A DNA stretch of 64,000 bases from Candidatus Enterovibrio altilux (GCF_002381345.1 NZ_CP020660.1:806001-870000), one strand, 5' to 3'. Positions 20,965 to 32,979 are shown, numbered from the stretch's first letter. The notes: a model not told the origin generated them from the sequence alone. A program made the numbers and translations.

Positions 20965-22543
20965 TTTATTTCAAGTTAAAAAGCTGCTTGGAGGCACATT
21001 AAACCAGCTTGATTTTTTAAATCAGGGAATCAAATTATCAATCTACGCTCTAAACGGTTAGGTTCACTTGAATATTTAGGTCTATGAACAAGCTTCACTA
21101 CAAAGCAACCAGCTAGAAACAGTATAATCGAGCTTTAATCAATCGGGCTCACTAACATTCTAAATTAATGAAGAAGCCATTCAGCGACTTTGTTTCGTTT
21201 TATTTCCTAACCTAAGATCAGATCGCACACTCCAATATCATAAGCTATTAGACGATCGCTTACCTTTTAGGCATGCTTAGTCCTATCAGATCATTTAATG
21301 CTTACATCATGGCGTAGGCTTCGCCAATATAGGCATTATAATTCATAAGGCTTAATGTCCCTCATAAAATAATTTTTTAATTCGAAACATTCTCGTATTT
21401 AATAGGGGACATTTATGGTAACCATACTTCATTTTCCAAGGCTACTTAAAACTGTATAACTTCCGGTAACTAACCGTTAAATTACGCGGCTGACTTAGTT
21501 TCCCAAAAGTTACTCCTGTTCTTAGTAAGATGAGTAAAATCACTTACTTAATCCGAACGGATTCGTAATATTATATGGTCACGTCAGATCCATCGCCTTA
21601 TATTCCATCGATTCTTGGGCGAGTCTATTTGAGCAAGTTAAGTAGCACTTCGCTGGCAGTTACATCTGATGCATTTAACTCAGCAGCACTGGCTAAGTGC
21701 AGGATGATTCCTTTAATCTTCGTCTTAAGCGCTACATTAGCCATTTTGACTCGTGTGCTCATGCATAAATAGTGAAGGCATGACAATCGCAGTTGAGCAA
21801 ATTTGAAAACAGCATTCATGAATTTTTACAGACTTCTCAATGGCATTAAAAATGCGTATGTAACCATAAAAACCGTCGTAATAATTTAGTTACTAAATCA
21901 ACTAAGTTTCTGAATGATTACCCCGCATACGATAACAAACAATCTACGTAACCAGTTGGATTAAACGAGTGGTTCATTCATCCCACGAAAAAAGCAACTT
22001 TTGGGGAACACGACCATACGCGTAATTTTGCGGTCAGTTATCCGACGTTATACGGTTCAAATTGCATTAAAAATAAGGTATGGTTACCATAAACGTTCCC
22101 TATCAGAGACAGCAATGATTCAAGTTAACAAACTACTCGGAGGGACATTGAGCTTAAGAGATCACAATGCTCAGATTAACGAAACTTACGTTACAATAAA
22201 AGCATTATATTAAACTGACCGAGTTAAGTATACCTAAAATAAAAGCAATTATTTAATCGTTAATTATATTAGGATTTATTATCTGAATTTAAATTAAAAA
22301 ATAAAGTCAAGTCGCTAAATAAATCAGGGCTCTCACGATTACCCGGCTTAGCTTAATTCCATAGCAGGATGGCTTCGTCATTAACCCAAAATATTAATGG
22401 GCACAATTAATTAAAGCTTCATTATACTTCTTCCTGTTGATTGTTTTGTAGCGAAGCTTGTCAATAAACCTGAATGTCAAATGGAACCTAACTGTTTAGA
22501 GCGTAGATTAATAATTTAGTTCCCTGAGTGAAAAAATAAAGCC
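20965..22543. mobile_element. Patchwork of IS5/IS903-group fragments
   Basis: In order: a 3' transposase scrap with the VKKLLGGTL codons (20968-21000, +); a 5'-end fragment (21002-21189, +); a reverse copy from its 3' end inward (21190-21946, -); a forward mid-to-3' half with RSLSETAMIQVNKLLGGTLSL-type codons (21947-22310, +); and a reverse 5' end (22311-22543, -). The overlaps cannot be explained by one simple nested insertion, so recombination between copies is likely. Confidence 0.7.
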
Positions 22544-22690
22544 AGCAATACTATGCTTGAAAACCGTTATTGTGTACTGACAAAATCATATTTTACATTA
22601 ATAACGTATTATAATACCCATCAAAAAAATATATGTTTTACATACAAAACAATCTATTGAATGCATAATGAGTTTAAAAATATTACATTT

Positions 22691-22719
22691 TTGTCAAGTC
22701 ATCTTTAATTTGCTATCAT
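22691..22719 (+). promoter_or_regulatory. Sigma-70 promoter of tyrS
   Basis: TTGTCA (22691-22696), 17-bp spacer, TATCAT (22714-22719), giving a leader of roughly 125 nt before tyrS. Confidence 0.55.
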
Positions 22720-22850
22720 TGTTACACTTTACTAAAATATACACTTAAAATGTCACCTCATATATAAAGTTAATTGCTTTTAAAAACCGTCAATATTCAA
22801 GTAGTATGTTGCTTTACGGAAAATTGCTGATTCTGTGGGAGCAATAAGCT

Positions 22851-24038
22851 ATGGCGAGCATTGAAACTACGCTAGTCGAAATACAACGTAATGTGGAGGA
22901 ATTAATTCCTGAAGCAGAATTGATTGCAAAACTGAAAGGGAATCATCCACTTCGTATTAAGTGGGGCGCGGATCCAACAGCACCAGATATTCACCTAGGT
23001 CACACTGTGATCATAAATAAATTGCGTATGTTTCAAAAGTTGGGTCATGAAGTAATCTGTCTGATCGGTGACTATACCGCAATGATTGGAGACCCAAGTG
23101 GTAAGAGTTCGACGCGCCCAACGCTGACACGTGAGCAGGTTTTGAGTAATGCTGAAACCTACAAAAACCAGATTTTCAAAATTTTGGATCCTGCTAAAAC
23201 ATGTATTAAATTCAACTCAAGTTGGCTAAGTAAGCTTGGTACTGATGGCATGATCCGTTTGGCTGCTAGCTCAACGATTGCACGCATGCTTGAACGGGAC
23301 GATTTTAAAAAGCGTTACAGAAACAACCAACCTATCGCTATTCATGAATTCATTTATCCGTTATTGCAAGGTTATGACTCTGTTGAGCTTAAAGCAGATG
23401 TGGAACTAGGCGGTACTGATCAAAAATTCAACCTTTTGATGGGACGCGACCTGCAGAAGCAAAATAATCAACCTCCGCAGGTTGTAATTACTATGCCATT
23501 ACTGGTTGGTTTAGACGGCGTTAAAAAAATGTCTAAATCTGCGCACAATTATATTAGCATTAATGACGTACCCAATGAGATATTTGGCAAAATTATGTCA
23601 GTTTCTGATGATGTTATGTGGAATTACTATACATTATTGTCATTTCGTCCACTGGAAGATATTGTGCAATTTAAAGTCGACATCCAAAGTGGTAAGAATC
23701 CACGCGATATAAAAATCATGTTGGCAAAAGAAATAATCGCACGCTTCCATTCCGAAGCAGATGCAGAAACTGCAGAAGTAGCATTCATTAATCGCTTCCA
23801 AAAAGGTGTACTACCAAATGAGATGGCGCAGTTTTCATTTAAACAAGGTGTAGCGATTACTAACCTTCTGAAAGATACTGCTTTGGTCCGCTCCACTTCA
23901 GATGCCATGCGTATGGTTCGCCAAGGCGCAGTAAAGATTAACGGCAAAAAAATCGAAGATATAAAACTAATTCCTACGACAGGCACAGCAGTCTATCAAG
24001 TAGGTAAACACAAGTTTGCTCGTATCACGCTGGCATAA
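22851..24038 (+). CDS. tyrS: Tyrosyl-tRNA synthetase
   Basis: Class I aminoacyl-tRNA synthetase charging tRNA-Tyr. At 395 residues it belongs to the shorter bacterial TyrRS type rather than the roughly 424-residue E. coli form. Class I signatures are intact: HLGH at 48-51 (HIGH motif) and KMSKS at 226-230. The tyrosine-binding region [14 protein letters not shown] is at about 187-200 and a C-terminal S4 RNA-binding domain at about 335-393 ([22 protein letters not shown]). GGGAG precedes the ATG. It is followed by a clear terminator and is monocistronic. Confidence 0.96.
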   Translation: MASIETTLVEIQRNVEELIPEAELIAKLKGNHPLRIKWGADPTAPDIHLGHTVIINKLRMFQKLGHEVICLIGDYTAMIGDPSGKSSTRPTLTREQVLSNAETYKNQIFKILDPAKTCIKFNSSWLSKLGTDGMIRLAASSTIARMLERDDFKKRYRNNQPIAIHEFIYPLLQGYDSVELKADVELGGTDQKFNLLMGRDLQKQNNQPPQVVITMPLLVGLDGVKKMSKSAHNYISINDVPNEIFGKIMSVSDDVMWNYYTLLSFRPLEDIVQFKVDIQSGKNPRDIKIMLAKEIIARFHSEADAETAEVAFINRFQKGVLPNEMAQFSFKQGVAITNLLKDTALVRSTSDAMRMVRQGAVKINGKKIEDIKLIPTTGTAVYQVGKHKFARITLA

Positions 24039-24063
24039 TGTGCTGTTAAGTCGCTAAAAAAAG

Positions 24064-24090
24064 AAAAGGCGCATATTAGCGCCTTTTTTT
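24064..24090 (+). terminator. Rho-independent terminator of tyrS
   Basis: AAAAGGCGC, six-base loop, GCGCCTTTT, then a continued T run. The perfect 9-bp stem lies 26 bp after the stop codon. Confidence 0.9.
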
Positions 24091-24268
24091 CCACATATTT
24101 ACAGCACATTGAAGAACAAACCATTCAACAATATAATTAAAATATTTTCGTTGTGACTTTTACATAGATCGCCGACTCATTGACGTCTCCAATTAATGAT
24201 AATTAATAGATTCTCAACCCTGTGTCTATCAGCTAATTCAAACGTCACCAAAATTAAGATGCAAAACC

Positions 24269-25139
24269 AACTTTATTTCTTCATTTGAGTTCAAATAACA
24301 AGTTCAAACCTTATTAACTATTCGATGATCAGTTGCATTTTAAGTATACTTAACTCTGTCATTTTATTTAATACTTTCATCAGGGCGTAGGTTTCACTAG
24401 CCTTAGCCTTGTACTCCCTTAGACTCAATGTTCCTCTCAGTAATTTTTTGACTCGAACCATTGCTGTCGCTGCTAGGGAACGCATATAGTAATTAGCTTT
24501 ATTCCCTCAATAAGGAACTAAATTTTTAGTCAATATTCTAAACAGTTAGGCTTACTTCAATATTCAGATCTATGAATAATCTCGACTGTAAAATAATTAA
24601 CTGGAAACAGTATAATCAAGTTTTAATCAGCCATGGCTCACTAATATTTTAGATTGATGAAGAAGCTATTCGGCTGTGGAATCAAATGAAGCAGGATAAT
24701 GCTAGAAACCGGCGTGTCTGGCACAAGTTACATTTAGCAGTCGGTGATGCTTACAGCACCAGGCAATGTTACGAAATTGTTAGCATTAAACAAGCAGTTC
24801 CACTCACCCCACTAAGAAAAGAATAACTTTGGAAAGCCAGGTCATTTGCATAATTTAACTGTTAATTACCAGAAGTTATATGATTCCAATCAGCATTGAA
24901 AAACAGATATGGTTACCATAAACGTTTCCTATCAAAGCCGGCAATGGTTTAAATCACAAAACTACTCGGCAGGGCATTAATCTTAAGAGATCACAATCCT
25001 CAGATCAGCGAAATCTATGCCCTGATAAAAGCGTTAAATAAGCTGGCAAGACTAGGTCTAATACCTAAAACGCAAAGGATCATCTAATAGTTAATAAGAT
25101 TAAAATTTGCTATCTGGACTTGAATTAGGAAATAAAGCC
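24269..25139 (+). mobile_element. Chimeric IS5/IS903-group relic with internal deletions
   Basis: The inverted 3'-end arm (24269 to about 24494) carries the CTGCTAGGG variant. It joins a forward copy at TAATTAGCTTTATTCCCTC. The body lacks most codons between NQMKQDN and RVWHKLHLAV and ends GAATTAGGAAATAAAGCC. It lies 12 bp from the coaD stop. Confidence 0.8.
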
Positions 25140-25151
25140 ACTCAAGGCCCG

Positions 25152-25640
25152 CTAATAACTGGCTTTTTTAATGTGGTAGCTCATTGCTTTGAGTATTGAG
25201 GGATGAACAAATTCGCTGGTATTCCCGCCATGAAGCGCCACTTCTTTTACAAGCGTCGAAGAAATGAACGAATTTTTTTCTGACGGCATTAAAAAAATGC
25301 TTACAAGTTCCGGCATCAAACAATGGTTCAGGTTGGCCAACTGGCATTCGTATTCAAAATCCGAGACAGCACGCAGGCCGCGTACTAAAATATTGGCATT
25401 ATATTGTTTAGCAAAATCAATTAACAAGCCAGAAAAGCCAACAACAGTGACGTTATCAATGTGTTTAGTTACTTCTTTAGCCAAGGCAACACGCTCATCG
25501 AGTTCAAATAATGGTTTTTTACTTAGATTTACTGCAATACCAACAACCACTTCATCAAATATAGATGCCGCTCGCCCTAAGATCTCTGTATGACCATTGG
25601 TAATTGGATCAAAAGTACCAGGGTAAATTACTCGGGTCAT
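25152..25640 (-). CDS. coaD: Phosphopantetheine adenylyltransferase
   Basis: Transfers AMP to 4'-phosphopantetheine, the penultimate step of coenzyme A synthesis. The preferred start is the ATG at 25640 ([12 protein letters not shown], 162 residues), matching the family; an upstream ATG at 25661 would add seven residues. Nucleotidyltransferase motifs are [10 protein letters not shown] (T/HxGH) and [10 protein letters not shown] (the ISSTxVKE motif). A Trp usual in PSEKWSFISS is Asn here ([10 protein letters not shown]), a mild oddity. Other CoA genes (coaBC) are at 52.7-53.9 kb. In Vibrio coaD sits beside LPS-core genes; here it is isolated by IS relics. Confidence 0.95.
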   Translation of the reverse strand: MTRVIYPGTFDPITNGHTEILGRAASIFDEVVVGIAVNLSKKPLFELDERVALAKEVTKHIDNVTVVGFSGLLIDFAKQYNANILVRGLRAVSDFEYECQLANLNHCLMPELVSIFLMPSEKNSFISSTLVKEVALHGGNTSEFVHPSILKAMSYHIKKASY

Positions 25641-25832
25641 CACTTTTTTGCTCACAGGCATTTCCTGTAATTATCTAAACTAATGACATGCTACCAAAAT
25701 ACAACGGTATACTCAATGCACTTAAAAATTCCTGTTTGAGCATATAAAATTTATTATTTATTCGGGACGTCAAAGACCTTGTAATCTCTGGCAAAATCAC
25801 AGTAAGAAGGTCATTCTAGCACTTTTTGTACA

Positions 25833-26156
25833 GACTTTGTTTCCTAGTTAAAATTTCAATAATAAATCTCAATCATATTAACTATTAGATGATTATTTGC
25901 GTTTTTAAGCAACTTAACTTTATTAGCTTATTTAATACTTTTATTATGGCATAAGTTTTTTAATCTAACCAGTGTAATCCCTTAGGTTGAATGTCCTTCC
26001 CAGGAATTTGTTAACTCTAAATATTGCCGTCTCTGATAGAGAACATTTATGGTTACTATATCTCATTGTGCAATGCTAATTTGAATCGTATAACTGCTAG
26101 TAACTGAATTATCAATTTTAGTTATAAAGTGACTAACTGGAAACAGTATAATCAAG
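25833..26156. mobile_element. IS5/IS903-group relic fragments downstream of crp
   Basis: A reverse 3'-end fragment of about 270 bp (start GACTTTGTTTCCTAGTT) is followed by a short forward 5' fragment, 26116-26156 (KTTNWKQYNQ codons). Confidence 0.7.
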
Positions 26157-26208
26157 AAAAAGCCACTCGTCCGGAAGCTGGTAGGCTAATCGTGCAGGTG
26201 GCTTTTTT
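26157..26208 (-). terminator. Terminator of crp
   Basis: AAAAAGCCAC and GTGGCTTTTTT form the base of a long imperfect hairpin just past the crp stop. T runs on both strands make it potentially bidirectional. Confidence 0.75.
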
Positions 26209-26223
26209 ATGATTAATAGTAAA

Positions 26224-26856
26224 TTATCTAGTACCGTATACTACGATGGTTTTACCGTGCGCAGAGATCAAATTCTGTTCTTCCAACATCTTCAAGATGC
26301 GACCAACGGTTTCGCGTGAACAACCCACAATTTGACCAATTTCCTGACGCGTAATCTTGATTTGCATACCATCCGGGTGTGTCATTGCGTCTGGTTGTTT
26401 TGCTAAATTTAGTAAAGTCTGTGCAATACGGCCTGTTACGTCCAAAAATGCCAAGTCACCCACTTTTTGGCTAGTAATCTGAAGACGATGGGCCATCTGA
26501 GCAGATAAACGCATCAAAATTTCAGGATTCACTTGAATCAGCTGGCGGAATTTTTTGAATGAAATTTCAGCGACTTCGCACGGTGCTTTAGCACGAACCC
26601 ACGCTGTACGCTCTTGATCTTCTTCGAATAGGCCTAGTTCGCCAATAAAATCTCCCTGATTTAAATAAGAGAGAATCATTTCTTTACCTTCTTCGTCCTT
26701 AATAAGTACAGCCACAGAGCCTTTAACAATGTAATATAGTGTCTCAGCTTTTTCACCAGCATGAATAAGTGTACTTTTAGAAGGATACTTATGGATGTGA
26801 CAGTGTGAAAGGAACCACTCTAGTGTCGGGTCTGTTTGAAGTTTTCCTGAAACCAT
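26224..26856 (-). CDS. crp: cAMP receptor protein (CRP), global transcription regulator
   Basis: cAMP-dependent regulator of carbon metabolism and many other genes. The start at 26856 gives the standard 210 residues ([20 protein letters not shown]) and is preceded by GAGGAA. An in-frame upstream ATG at 26952 would add 32 residues unlike the family. The cAMP pocket is [18 protein letters not shown]; the usual Ser after Arg83 is Thr here. The C-terminal winged helix has [22 protein letters not shown], with the recognition helix unchanged. Conservation is very high compared with the decay around it, indicating strong selection. Confidence 0.97.
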   Translation of the reverse strand: MVSGKLQTDPTLEWFLSHCHIHKYPSKSTLIHAGEKAETLYYIVKGSVAVLIKDEEGKEMILSYLNQGDFIGELGLFEEDQERTAWVRAKAPCEVAEISFKKFRQLIQVNPEILMRLSAQMAHRLQITSQKVGDLAFLDVTGRIAQTLLNLAKQPDAMTHPDGMQIKITRQEIGQIVGCSRETVGRILKMLEEQNLISAHGKTIVVYGTR

Positions 26857-27167
26857 ATATCTCATTTCCTCTACAGTTGTTGCCTGATGAGTCTTCCTTA
26901 GCCCACCGTCCTGCGGGGCACAAGTCCGTGGGATCACATAAAGTATTAGCAATTAAGCTATAAGTTCTCTATTTAGTCATTAAGTTTATCCCTTTTTCTG
27001 AATAATTTCTTGCTTTTAATATAAACTTTCTCTTTAATAAAAGTCTAAAATCGTGAACAAGCTCACGCCCTTGAAAGTAAGTAGAGAAACAATATGTGCG
27101 CACGTATCAAATAGAACGAAAATGAAATATTTTTGGTTGCCTAATTCAGGTTATCATCAAATAATAG
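26857..27167. promoter_or_regulatory. crp upstream region
   Basis: Gene-free stretch between crp and an IS relic, presumably holding the crp promoter. No -35/-10 pair stands out and no gene relic is seen. Confidence 0.3.
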
Positions 27168-28500
27168 TCACTCTGGTTCTTAATGTGGATTCAGATAGCG
27201 TACCCCAATATAATTAACTATGAGATGATGACTTTTATTTGGGACATACCTAGCCCTGTCAGCTTATGTAACGCTTTAATCATGGTGTAAATTTCGTTAA
27301 TTTAAGCACTTTAATATCTTAGGTTCAATATCCCTCCCAGTAATTTTTGAACTCAACACCTCACCATCTCTGATAGAGAGCATTTATGATTACCATACCT
27401 CGCTTTTCAATGCTTACTTGAACCGTACAACTTCTGGTAATTGGCCGCTACATTACGCAGATAACCTAGTTCTTCAAAAGCTATGTCTTTTCTTGAGCTT
27501 GGCTTCCTCAATCAGGGAACTAAATTTTTTATCTATGCCCAAACAATAGCTAAGCTAACTTAAATATTCAGGTCTATAAATAAGCTTCGTTACACAACAA
27601 CTAATTGCAAGCAGTATAATCAAGCTTGAACCAATAAGGGTTAACTAATTTTTTGGATTGATGAAGAAGTGATTCAACTATGGAATCAAACTAAGCTGGG
27701 TAATTATAAAAAATTTCGTTTATTTAGCAACGTATCATTACGACGACTTTCATGGTTAAACGCGCATTTTCAATGCTATTGAGAGGTCTGTAAGTATTTA
27801 TTAGTTCTGTTTTTGCTTTGCTTAACTGCAGTTGTCATATCTCACTATTCATGCATTAAAAAGCGGGTCAAAATGGTTAACCCACGCGTTCAAGGCTAAG
27901 ACTAAAGACACCATCCAGTACTCAATTATTCATTTTATAGGGCCCAAAATTTACAGTGGCGGCGAATGACAAATAAAAAAGCATATCACTAATGGGAAAC
28001 GGCAAGTCTGGCGTAAGTTACATTGAACTGTAGATATAAAATACATGAAATTATTGCTGCTAAGTTAAGTGCATTAAGTATGACTGACGGTGAAGTACTA
28101 CCCAACTTACTCAAATAGACCCAACAATCAATAACCAAATATCAGCCGATGGCGCCTACGACACCAGATAATGTTACGAAACCGTTCGTATTAAACGAGC
28201 GGTTCCACTCATACCATCAAAAAAAGTGCAACTTTTAAAAAACAGGTTATCCGCGCAATTTAACGGTCAGTTACTAGCAGTTATACGATTCAAATCAGCA
28301 TTAAAAAACGCGGTATAGTTATCATAAATATTTTTTAGCAGAGACGGCAATATTCCGAGTCAAAAAAGTATTCGGAAGAACATTGAGCTTAAGAAATCAC
28401 AGTACCCACGTTAGTAAAACCTAGATCATAATAAAACGTTAAATAAACTGACATAATTAGGTATGCCTAAAATAAACGTGATCGTCTAATGCATCATTAC
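27168..28500 (+). mobile_element. IS5/IS903-group relic with a longer inverted arm
   Basis: An inverted 3'-end arm of about 325 bp joins a nearly complete forward copy near 27496 (GCTTGGCTTCCTCAATCAGG). The arm is longer and the junction different from the common chimeric form, so this is an independent inverted arrangement. The 3' terminus of the body is truncated about 10 bp before the pyrE stop. Confidence 0.75.
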
Positions 28501-28511
28501 AGGAAAGAATA

Positions 28512-29153
28512 TCAAATACCGTATTCTGCTCGATATGTTTTCACTGCTGCCAGTTGTTCTAGATTATCACCTCTCGCTGCAAGATACGTTACTAGATCAC
28601 CGAGACTAATGATAGAAATCACTTTGCAATCGAAGTCCCGCTCCACTTCTTGAATCGCAGAAAGTTTACCTTTGCCCCGCTCTTGGCGGTCAATAGCAAT
28701 AAGTACACCAGCTAAATCCGCACCATTTGCTTGAATAATTTCCATTGACTCCCGAATTGTAGTTCCTGCTGTAATCACATCATCAACCAACATCACTTGG
28801 CCTTCAAGTGCACTCCCAACAAAATGTCCGCCTTCACCGTGATCTTTTTTTTCCTTTCGATTAAAGCAATAAGGTATATCAATATTATAATGCTCAGCCA
28901 ACGCTACCGCAGTTGTTGCTACAATAGGAATACCTTTGTAAGCAGGACCAAACAAAAGATCATAATCAATATTCGCGTCCACCAATGCCGCTGCATAGAA
29001 ACGGCTTAGGCGTGCCAAATCTCGTCCCGTATTAAACAGAGTAGCATTAAAGAAGTACGGACTTCTACGGCCAGACTTCAAAGTAAATTTACTAAACTTT
29101 AAAACATGTTTTTTCAATGCGAACTCAATGAATTGATGTTGATAAGCCTTCAT
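28512..29153 (-). CDS. pyrE: Orotate phosphoribosyltransferase
   Basis: Makes orotidine 5'-phosphate from orotate and PRPP in pyrimidine synthesis. The start at 29153 gives the standard 213 residues ([15 protein letters not shown]); an upstream in-frame ATG at 29216 would add 21 non-family residues. The PRPP-binding motif [13 protein letters not shown] is intact, as are [13 protein letters not shown] (flexible loop) and [11 protein letters not shown]. It follows rph in the conserved rph-pyrE order, 131 bp apart. Confidence 0.96.
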   Translation of the reverse strand: MKAYQHQFIEFALKKHVLKFSKFTLKSGRRSPYFFNATLFNTGRDLARLSRFYAAALVDANIDYDLLFGPAYKGIPIVATTAVALAEHYNIDIPYCFNRKEKKDHGEGGHFVGSALEGQVMLVDDVITAGTTIRESMEIIQANGADLAGVLIAIDRQERGKGKLSAIQEVERDFDCKVISIISLGDLVTYLAARGDNLEQLAAVKTYRAEYGI

Positions 29154-29284
29154 TTCCTCTCCTATCGCACTAAAAAACGGCTTATATGCTAATATTTCGG
29201 AGGTGTAGAATGTCATTTAACACTTTAGACCTACTTTTACCAAAATTTATTTAAGAAAGCCGCTAATAGAAATGCTTTTTTTCA

Positions 29285-30001
29285 CTAATCTGCTAGTGAT
29301 TTTTTTTGAATAACAATGATGTCTTTAATGCCCTTAGTGGCCAATGACAACATAGCATTCAATTCTTCTGCGGAGAACGGTTCGCTTTCTGCGGTTCCTT
29401 GCACTTCAATCATGCGACCATCTTCCAACATTACAACGTTCATATCTGTTGTTGCAGTTGAATCTTCTAGATAATCAAGATCACAAATTGGCGTGCCTTT
29501 ATAAATGCCCACAGATACTGCAGCAACATGACCTTTCATGGGGTTAGCGTTCAGTTTGCCATCAGCAGCTAATGTATTCAGAGCATCAGCCATTGCCACG
29601 CTAGCACCGGAAATAGACGCTGTGCGTGTGCCACCATCCGCTTGAATAACATCACAGTCAACAGTAATCGTGAAATCACTCAGTTGATCAAGATTTACCG
29701 CTGCACGTAGGCTGCGCGCGATAAGACGTTGAATTTCCATTGTGCGACCACTTTGCTTGCCATTCACCGCTTCACGACGATTACGGATATTGGTCGCACG
29801 AGGTAGCATACTATATTCAGCCGTGATCCAGCCTTGACTTTTGCCTTTCAAGAAGTATGGTACACCATCTTCAACGGTTGCGGTGCAGATAACTTTAGTG
29901 TCACCAAATTCCACCAGCACAGAACCTTCTGCATACGTGGTAAAATTACGTGTCATGACCACTGGACGAATTTGACCAACTTCTCTGCCGCTAGGACGCA
30001 T
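29285..30001 (-). CDS. rph: Ribonuclease PH
   Basis: Phosphorolytic 3'-5' exoribonuclease that trims tRNA 3' ends. At 238 residues it has the usual length. It shows the RNase PH signature from [14 protein letters not shown] through [48 protein letters not shown] and VDLDYLEDS-type motifs (here [10 protein letters not shown]). It is upstream of pyrE in the same direction and divergent from yicC, as in other gammaproteobacteria. No damage is visible. Confidence 0.97.
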   Translation of the reverse strand: MRPSGREVGQIRPVVMTRNFTTYAEGSVLVEFGDTKVICTATVEDGVPYFLKGKSQGWITAEYSMLPRATNIRNRREAVNGKQSGRTMEIQRLIARSLRAAVNLDQLSDFTITVDCDVIQADGGTRTASISGASVAMADALNTLAADGKLNANPMKGHVAAVSVGIYKGTPICDLDYLEDSTATTDMNVVMLEDGRMIEVQGTAESEPFSAEELNAMLSLATKGIKDIIVIQKKSLAD

Positions 30002-30178
30002 AAATTTTCACCTATTATAAACTACTAAATTTCATTGCCTTAATCATAGCGATTTTAGCTCATACACGCTAACATTAAGCACCAGTTACATTTTTCATCA
30101 TTTTCAAGATGAGTTGCTTACACATGCTTACAACAACTGAGTATACTCAGAACAACTTTAATAAAAGAGTAAACTTCA

Positions 30179-31042
30179 ATGATTCATAGTATGACAGCCT
30201 ATGCTCATCAGGAAATTAAGGATACATGGGGCTCTGCCGTTTGGGAAATTCGCTCGGTAAACCAACGCTATCTAGAAACCTGTATTCGAATGCCAGAGCA
30301 GTTCCGTAGTCTTGAACCTATCATCCGTGAGCGTTTCCGCCAACGTTTTGCTCGCGGTAAGGTTGAATGTAATCTGTGTTTTGAAGCTACGGCATCCGCT
30401 AACACAGAACTCAAAATCAACGAAAAATTAGCGAAACAAGTAATTCACGCTGCTAAGCGGATCAGAGAGATATCTGGTGAAGGGCACATCGGTCCATTCC
30501 AAGTTTTGCGGTGGCCTGGAGTAATGCAAGCATTAGAACAAGATATGGATATCGTAAACAAAGCATTATTAGCAGGCTTTAACGAAGTTATTAACAATTT
30601 CACTGCTGCACGCGCAAGCGAAGGCGATAACATGAAAGCCTTAATTGAGCAGCGTTTGAACTCGATTAATGCTGAAATTATAAAAGTGCGAACTAAAATG
30701 TCAGAAGTTATCAATTGGCAACGTGAACGTCTTATCAGCAAACTGCAGGATGCAAAAATTGAGTTAGATTCAAGTCGCATCGAACAGGAGATCATCCTAC
30801 TAGCACAAAAAACTGATGTTACAGAAGAATTGGATCGTCTGGACTTTCACATATCAGAGACTACCAAAATTTTAAAAAAAGGCGGCTCTTGTGGCCGGCG
30901 TTTAGATTTCATGATGCAAGAGTTCAACCGCGAATCAAATACGTTAACATCTAAATCAATCAGCACTGAAATCACTGCATCTGGTGTTGAGCTGAAAGTA
31001 TTGATCGAACAAATGCGAGAACAAATTCAGAATATCGAGTAA
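30179..31042 (+). CDS. yicC: YicC-family endoribonuclease
   Basis: Conserved 287-residue protein that opens MIHSMTAYAHQEI and has an N-terminal YicC domain (NQRYLETCIRMPEQFRSLEP, FARGKVECNL). Its C-terminal DUF1732 block (EEIDRLDFHI-like EELDRLDFHISETTKIL, GRRLDFMMQEFNRESNTLTSKS) is fully conserved. Members cleave RNA and promote turnover of some small RNAs in E. coli. Divergent from rph, with a shared intergenic region of 177 bp. Confidence 0.95.
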   Translation: MIHSMTAYAHQEIKDTWGSAVWEIRSVNQRYLETCIRMPEQFRSLEPIIRERFRQRFARGKVECNLCFEATASANTELKINEKLAKQVIHAAKRIREISGEGHIGPFQVLRWPGVMQALEQDMDIVNKALLAGFNEVINNFTAARASEGDNMKALIEQRLNSINAEIIKVRTKMSEVINWQRERLISKLQDAKIELDSSRIEQEIILLAQKTDVTEELDRLDFHISETTKILKKGGSCGRRLDFMMQEFNRESNTLTSKSISTEITASGVELKVLIEQMREQIQNIE

Positions 31043-31167
31043 TCATAACTCCTATTTCTAGAGTCCAATTGATCATTGATTGACTAAAATTTCTTCAATT
31101 TTTAGGTTATCCTGAGAAGGAAGATGTGAATTTTACGCAATCCTTGATAGTCTGGTGTCCTTTAATC

Positions 31168-32015
31168 GGTTTTATCTCCTAAAGCAAAAAACTAAATAAC
31201 AAATACATAATCTAAACAGTAAAATTCATTTAAATATTTAGGTTTATGAACGAACTTCATTAATTGATAGACTTAGTTATTATGACGACTTTCATGGTCA
31301 AACGAATATTTTCAACGCCCTTGAAAAATTTATAAAGATGCATTAATTCTGTTTTTATTTTTACTCAACTGCAGTTGCTATGCCCTCATTATTCATGCAT
31401 TAACAAGTAAACAAAAAAGGCTAACATCGCGTTGGAAACGAAGATTATAGGCATACAATTGTCTTCGTTTAATTAGTCACTCTGCTTCTTAAAATACTCC
31501 AACACTCGGACATTAACAAAAAGCAATTACACTAGCAATTATAGAAGTTACTTAGGACAATATGGGACGGAACACGATTCATCAAACAAAAGAAAACAGC
31601 AAATAATAATCAAGTACTTAGCCATTAGTTCTAGGGGGCTGAAAGTTTACGGTAAAGACAAATAACAAGTAAAAAAACATGCCACTAAGCGAGGACGCAG
31701 CTTTTGGAGGGAACGAGTACATACGCATAATTTAGCGGTTACTACCAAAAATTACACAGTTAAAATCAATATGGGCAACGAGGTATGATTGCCATAAACG
31801 TTCCCTATCAGAAACTGTTATGTCCTGCGTCAAAACGCTGTTTAGCATAAAGAGCAAACCTACAAAATTACAATATCCAGATTAGCAAAATAACCTACAC
31901 AATGATAAAAGTGTAAATAAGCTGACAAAACTAAGTATACTTAGAATGCAAGCCCTCGGCTAATAGTTGACTATACTGAAATTTTCGATCTGAGCTCGAA
32001 TTGGGAAACAACTCC
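31168..32015 (+). mobile_element. IS5/IS903-group relic upstream of gmk
   Basis: Forward copy with both ends (GGTTTTATCTCCTAAAGC and GAATTGGGAAACAACTCC) but large internal deletions. A segment at about 31460-31612 between the KNKGTIQ and HLAIDSTG codons is not part of the element. It abuts the gmk start. Confidence 0.75.
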
Positions 32016-32040
32016 CTTTAACCTGACAGTGATCAAAACC

Positions 32041-32664
32041 ATGAGCCAAGGTACGCTTTATATTATTTCAGCCCCTAGTGGTGCAGGTAAATCAAGCCTG
32101 ATTTCAGCACTATTAAAAGATAACTCATGTTACGACGTGCAAGTATCCGTTTCTCACACCACTCGAGCTCCCCGCAAAGGTGAAGAAAACGGTATTCATT
32201 ACCATTTCGTGCCTGTGAGTGAATTTAAAGAGCTGATTAAACAAGATGCGTTTTTGGAATATGCAAAAGTTTTTGACAATTTTTACGGCACATCACGTCT
32301 ATGGATTGAAGGAATGCTCGCAAAAGGTATCGATATTTTTCTCGATATTGATTGGCAAGGTGCTCAACAAATTCGCAAAAAAATGCCACATGCAAAAAGC
32401 ATCTTTATTTTGCCTCCAAGCAGAGAAGAGCTGGAACATCGCCTAAATGCACGCGGTCAAGATGCTGATGAAGTGATCGCAAAACGCATGGCAGAAGCCT
32501 GTTCTGAAATTTCACACTATAATGAATACGATTACGTTATTGTGAATGATGATTTCAACGTTGCATTAATGGATATGAAAGTCATTCTTCATGCTGAGCG
32601 AATGACCCAAAACAAGCAAACTAGAAAATATCATGACATGCTAGACAGATTACTGGCACAATAA
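32041..32664 (+). CDS. gmk: Guanylate kinase
   Basis: Phosphorylates GMP to GDP. The start at 32041 ([20 protein letters not shown]) gives 207 residues as in relatives; a second ATG at 32029 adds four residues. The P loop [10 protein letters not shown], the GMP-binding region [33 protein letters not shown] and the lid [14 protein letters not shown] are all present. First gene of the conserved gmk-rpoZ-spoT cluster. The IS relic ends about 25 bp upstream, so any native promoter must be very close or has been replaced. Confidence 0.97.
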   Translation: MSQGTLYIISAPSGAGKSSLISALLKDNSCYDVQVSVSHTTRAPRKGEENGIHYHFVPVSEFKELIKQDAFLEYAKVFDNFYGTSRLWIEGMLAKGIDIFLDIDWQGAQQIRKKMPHAKSIFILPPSREELEHRLNARGQDADEVIAKRMAEACSEISHYNEYDYVIVNDDFNVALMDMKVILHAERMTQNKQTRKYHDMLDRLLAQ

Positions 32665-32703
32665 CATCTTGTCTGTATAATTTTTTACTTATTGGAGTGC
32701 TTC

Positions 32704-32979
32704 ATGGCTCGTGTAACCGTTCAAGACGCTGTTGAAAAAATTGGTAACCGTTTCGATTTAGTGTTGGTCGCAGCTCGTCGCGCACGCCAAATGCAAACTG
32801 GTGGTAAAGACGCACTGATTCAGGAAGAGAATGATAAGCAAACTGTTGTTTCTTTGCGCGAAATCGAAGAAGGTCTAATTACAAAAAATATTCTAGATGC
32901 TTATGAGCGCCAAGAGCAAAAGGAGCAAGTAGTTGCTGAGATGGCTGCTGTTAATACGATTTCAGGCTTACTTCGCTAA
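32704..32979 (+). CDS. rpoZ: RNA polymerase omega subunit
   Basis: Omega subunit, which helps RNA polymerase assembly and ppGpp binding. The start at 32704 ([20 protein letters not shown]) matches the family, with GGAG upstream; 91 residues. The core [16 protein letters not shown] and [11 protein letters not shown] is conserved and the C-terminal tail variable. It lies 39 bp after gmk and 22 bp before spoT, so the three genes are probably cotranscribed. Confidence 0.96.
   Translation: MARVTVQDAVEKIGNRFDLVLVAARRARQMQTGGKDALIQEENDKQTVVSLREIEEGLITKNILDAYERQEQKEQVVAEMAAVNTISGLLR

Noticed and set aside
26857-26952. N-terminal extension of CRP from an upstream ATG
   Set aside because: The 32 extra residues do not match any CRP, and GAGGAA sits correctly before the internal ATG at 26856.
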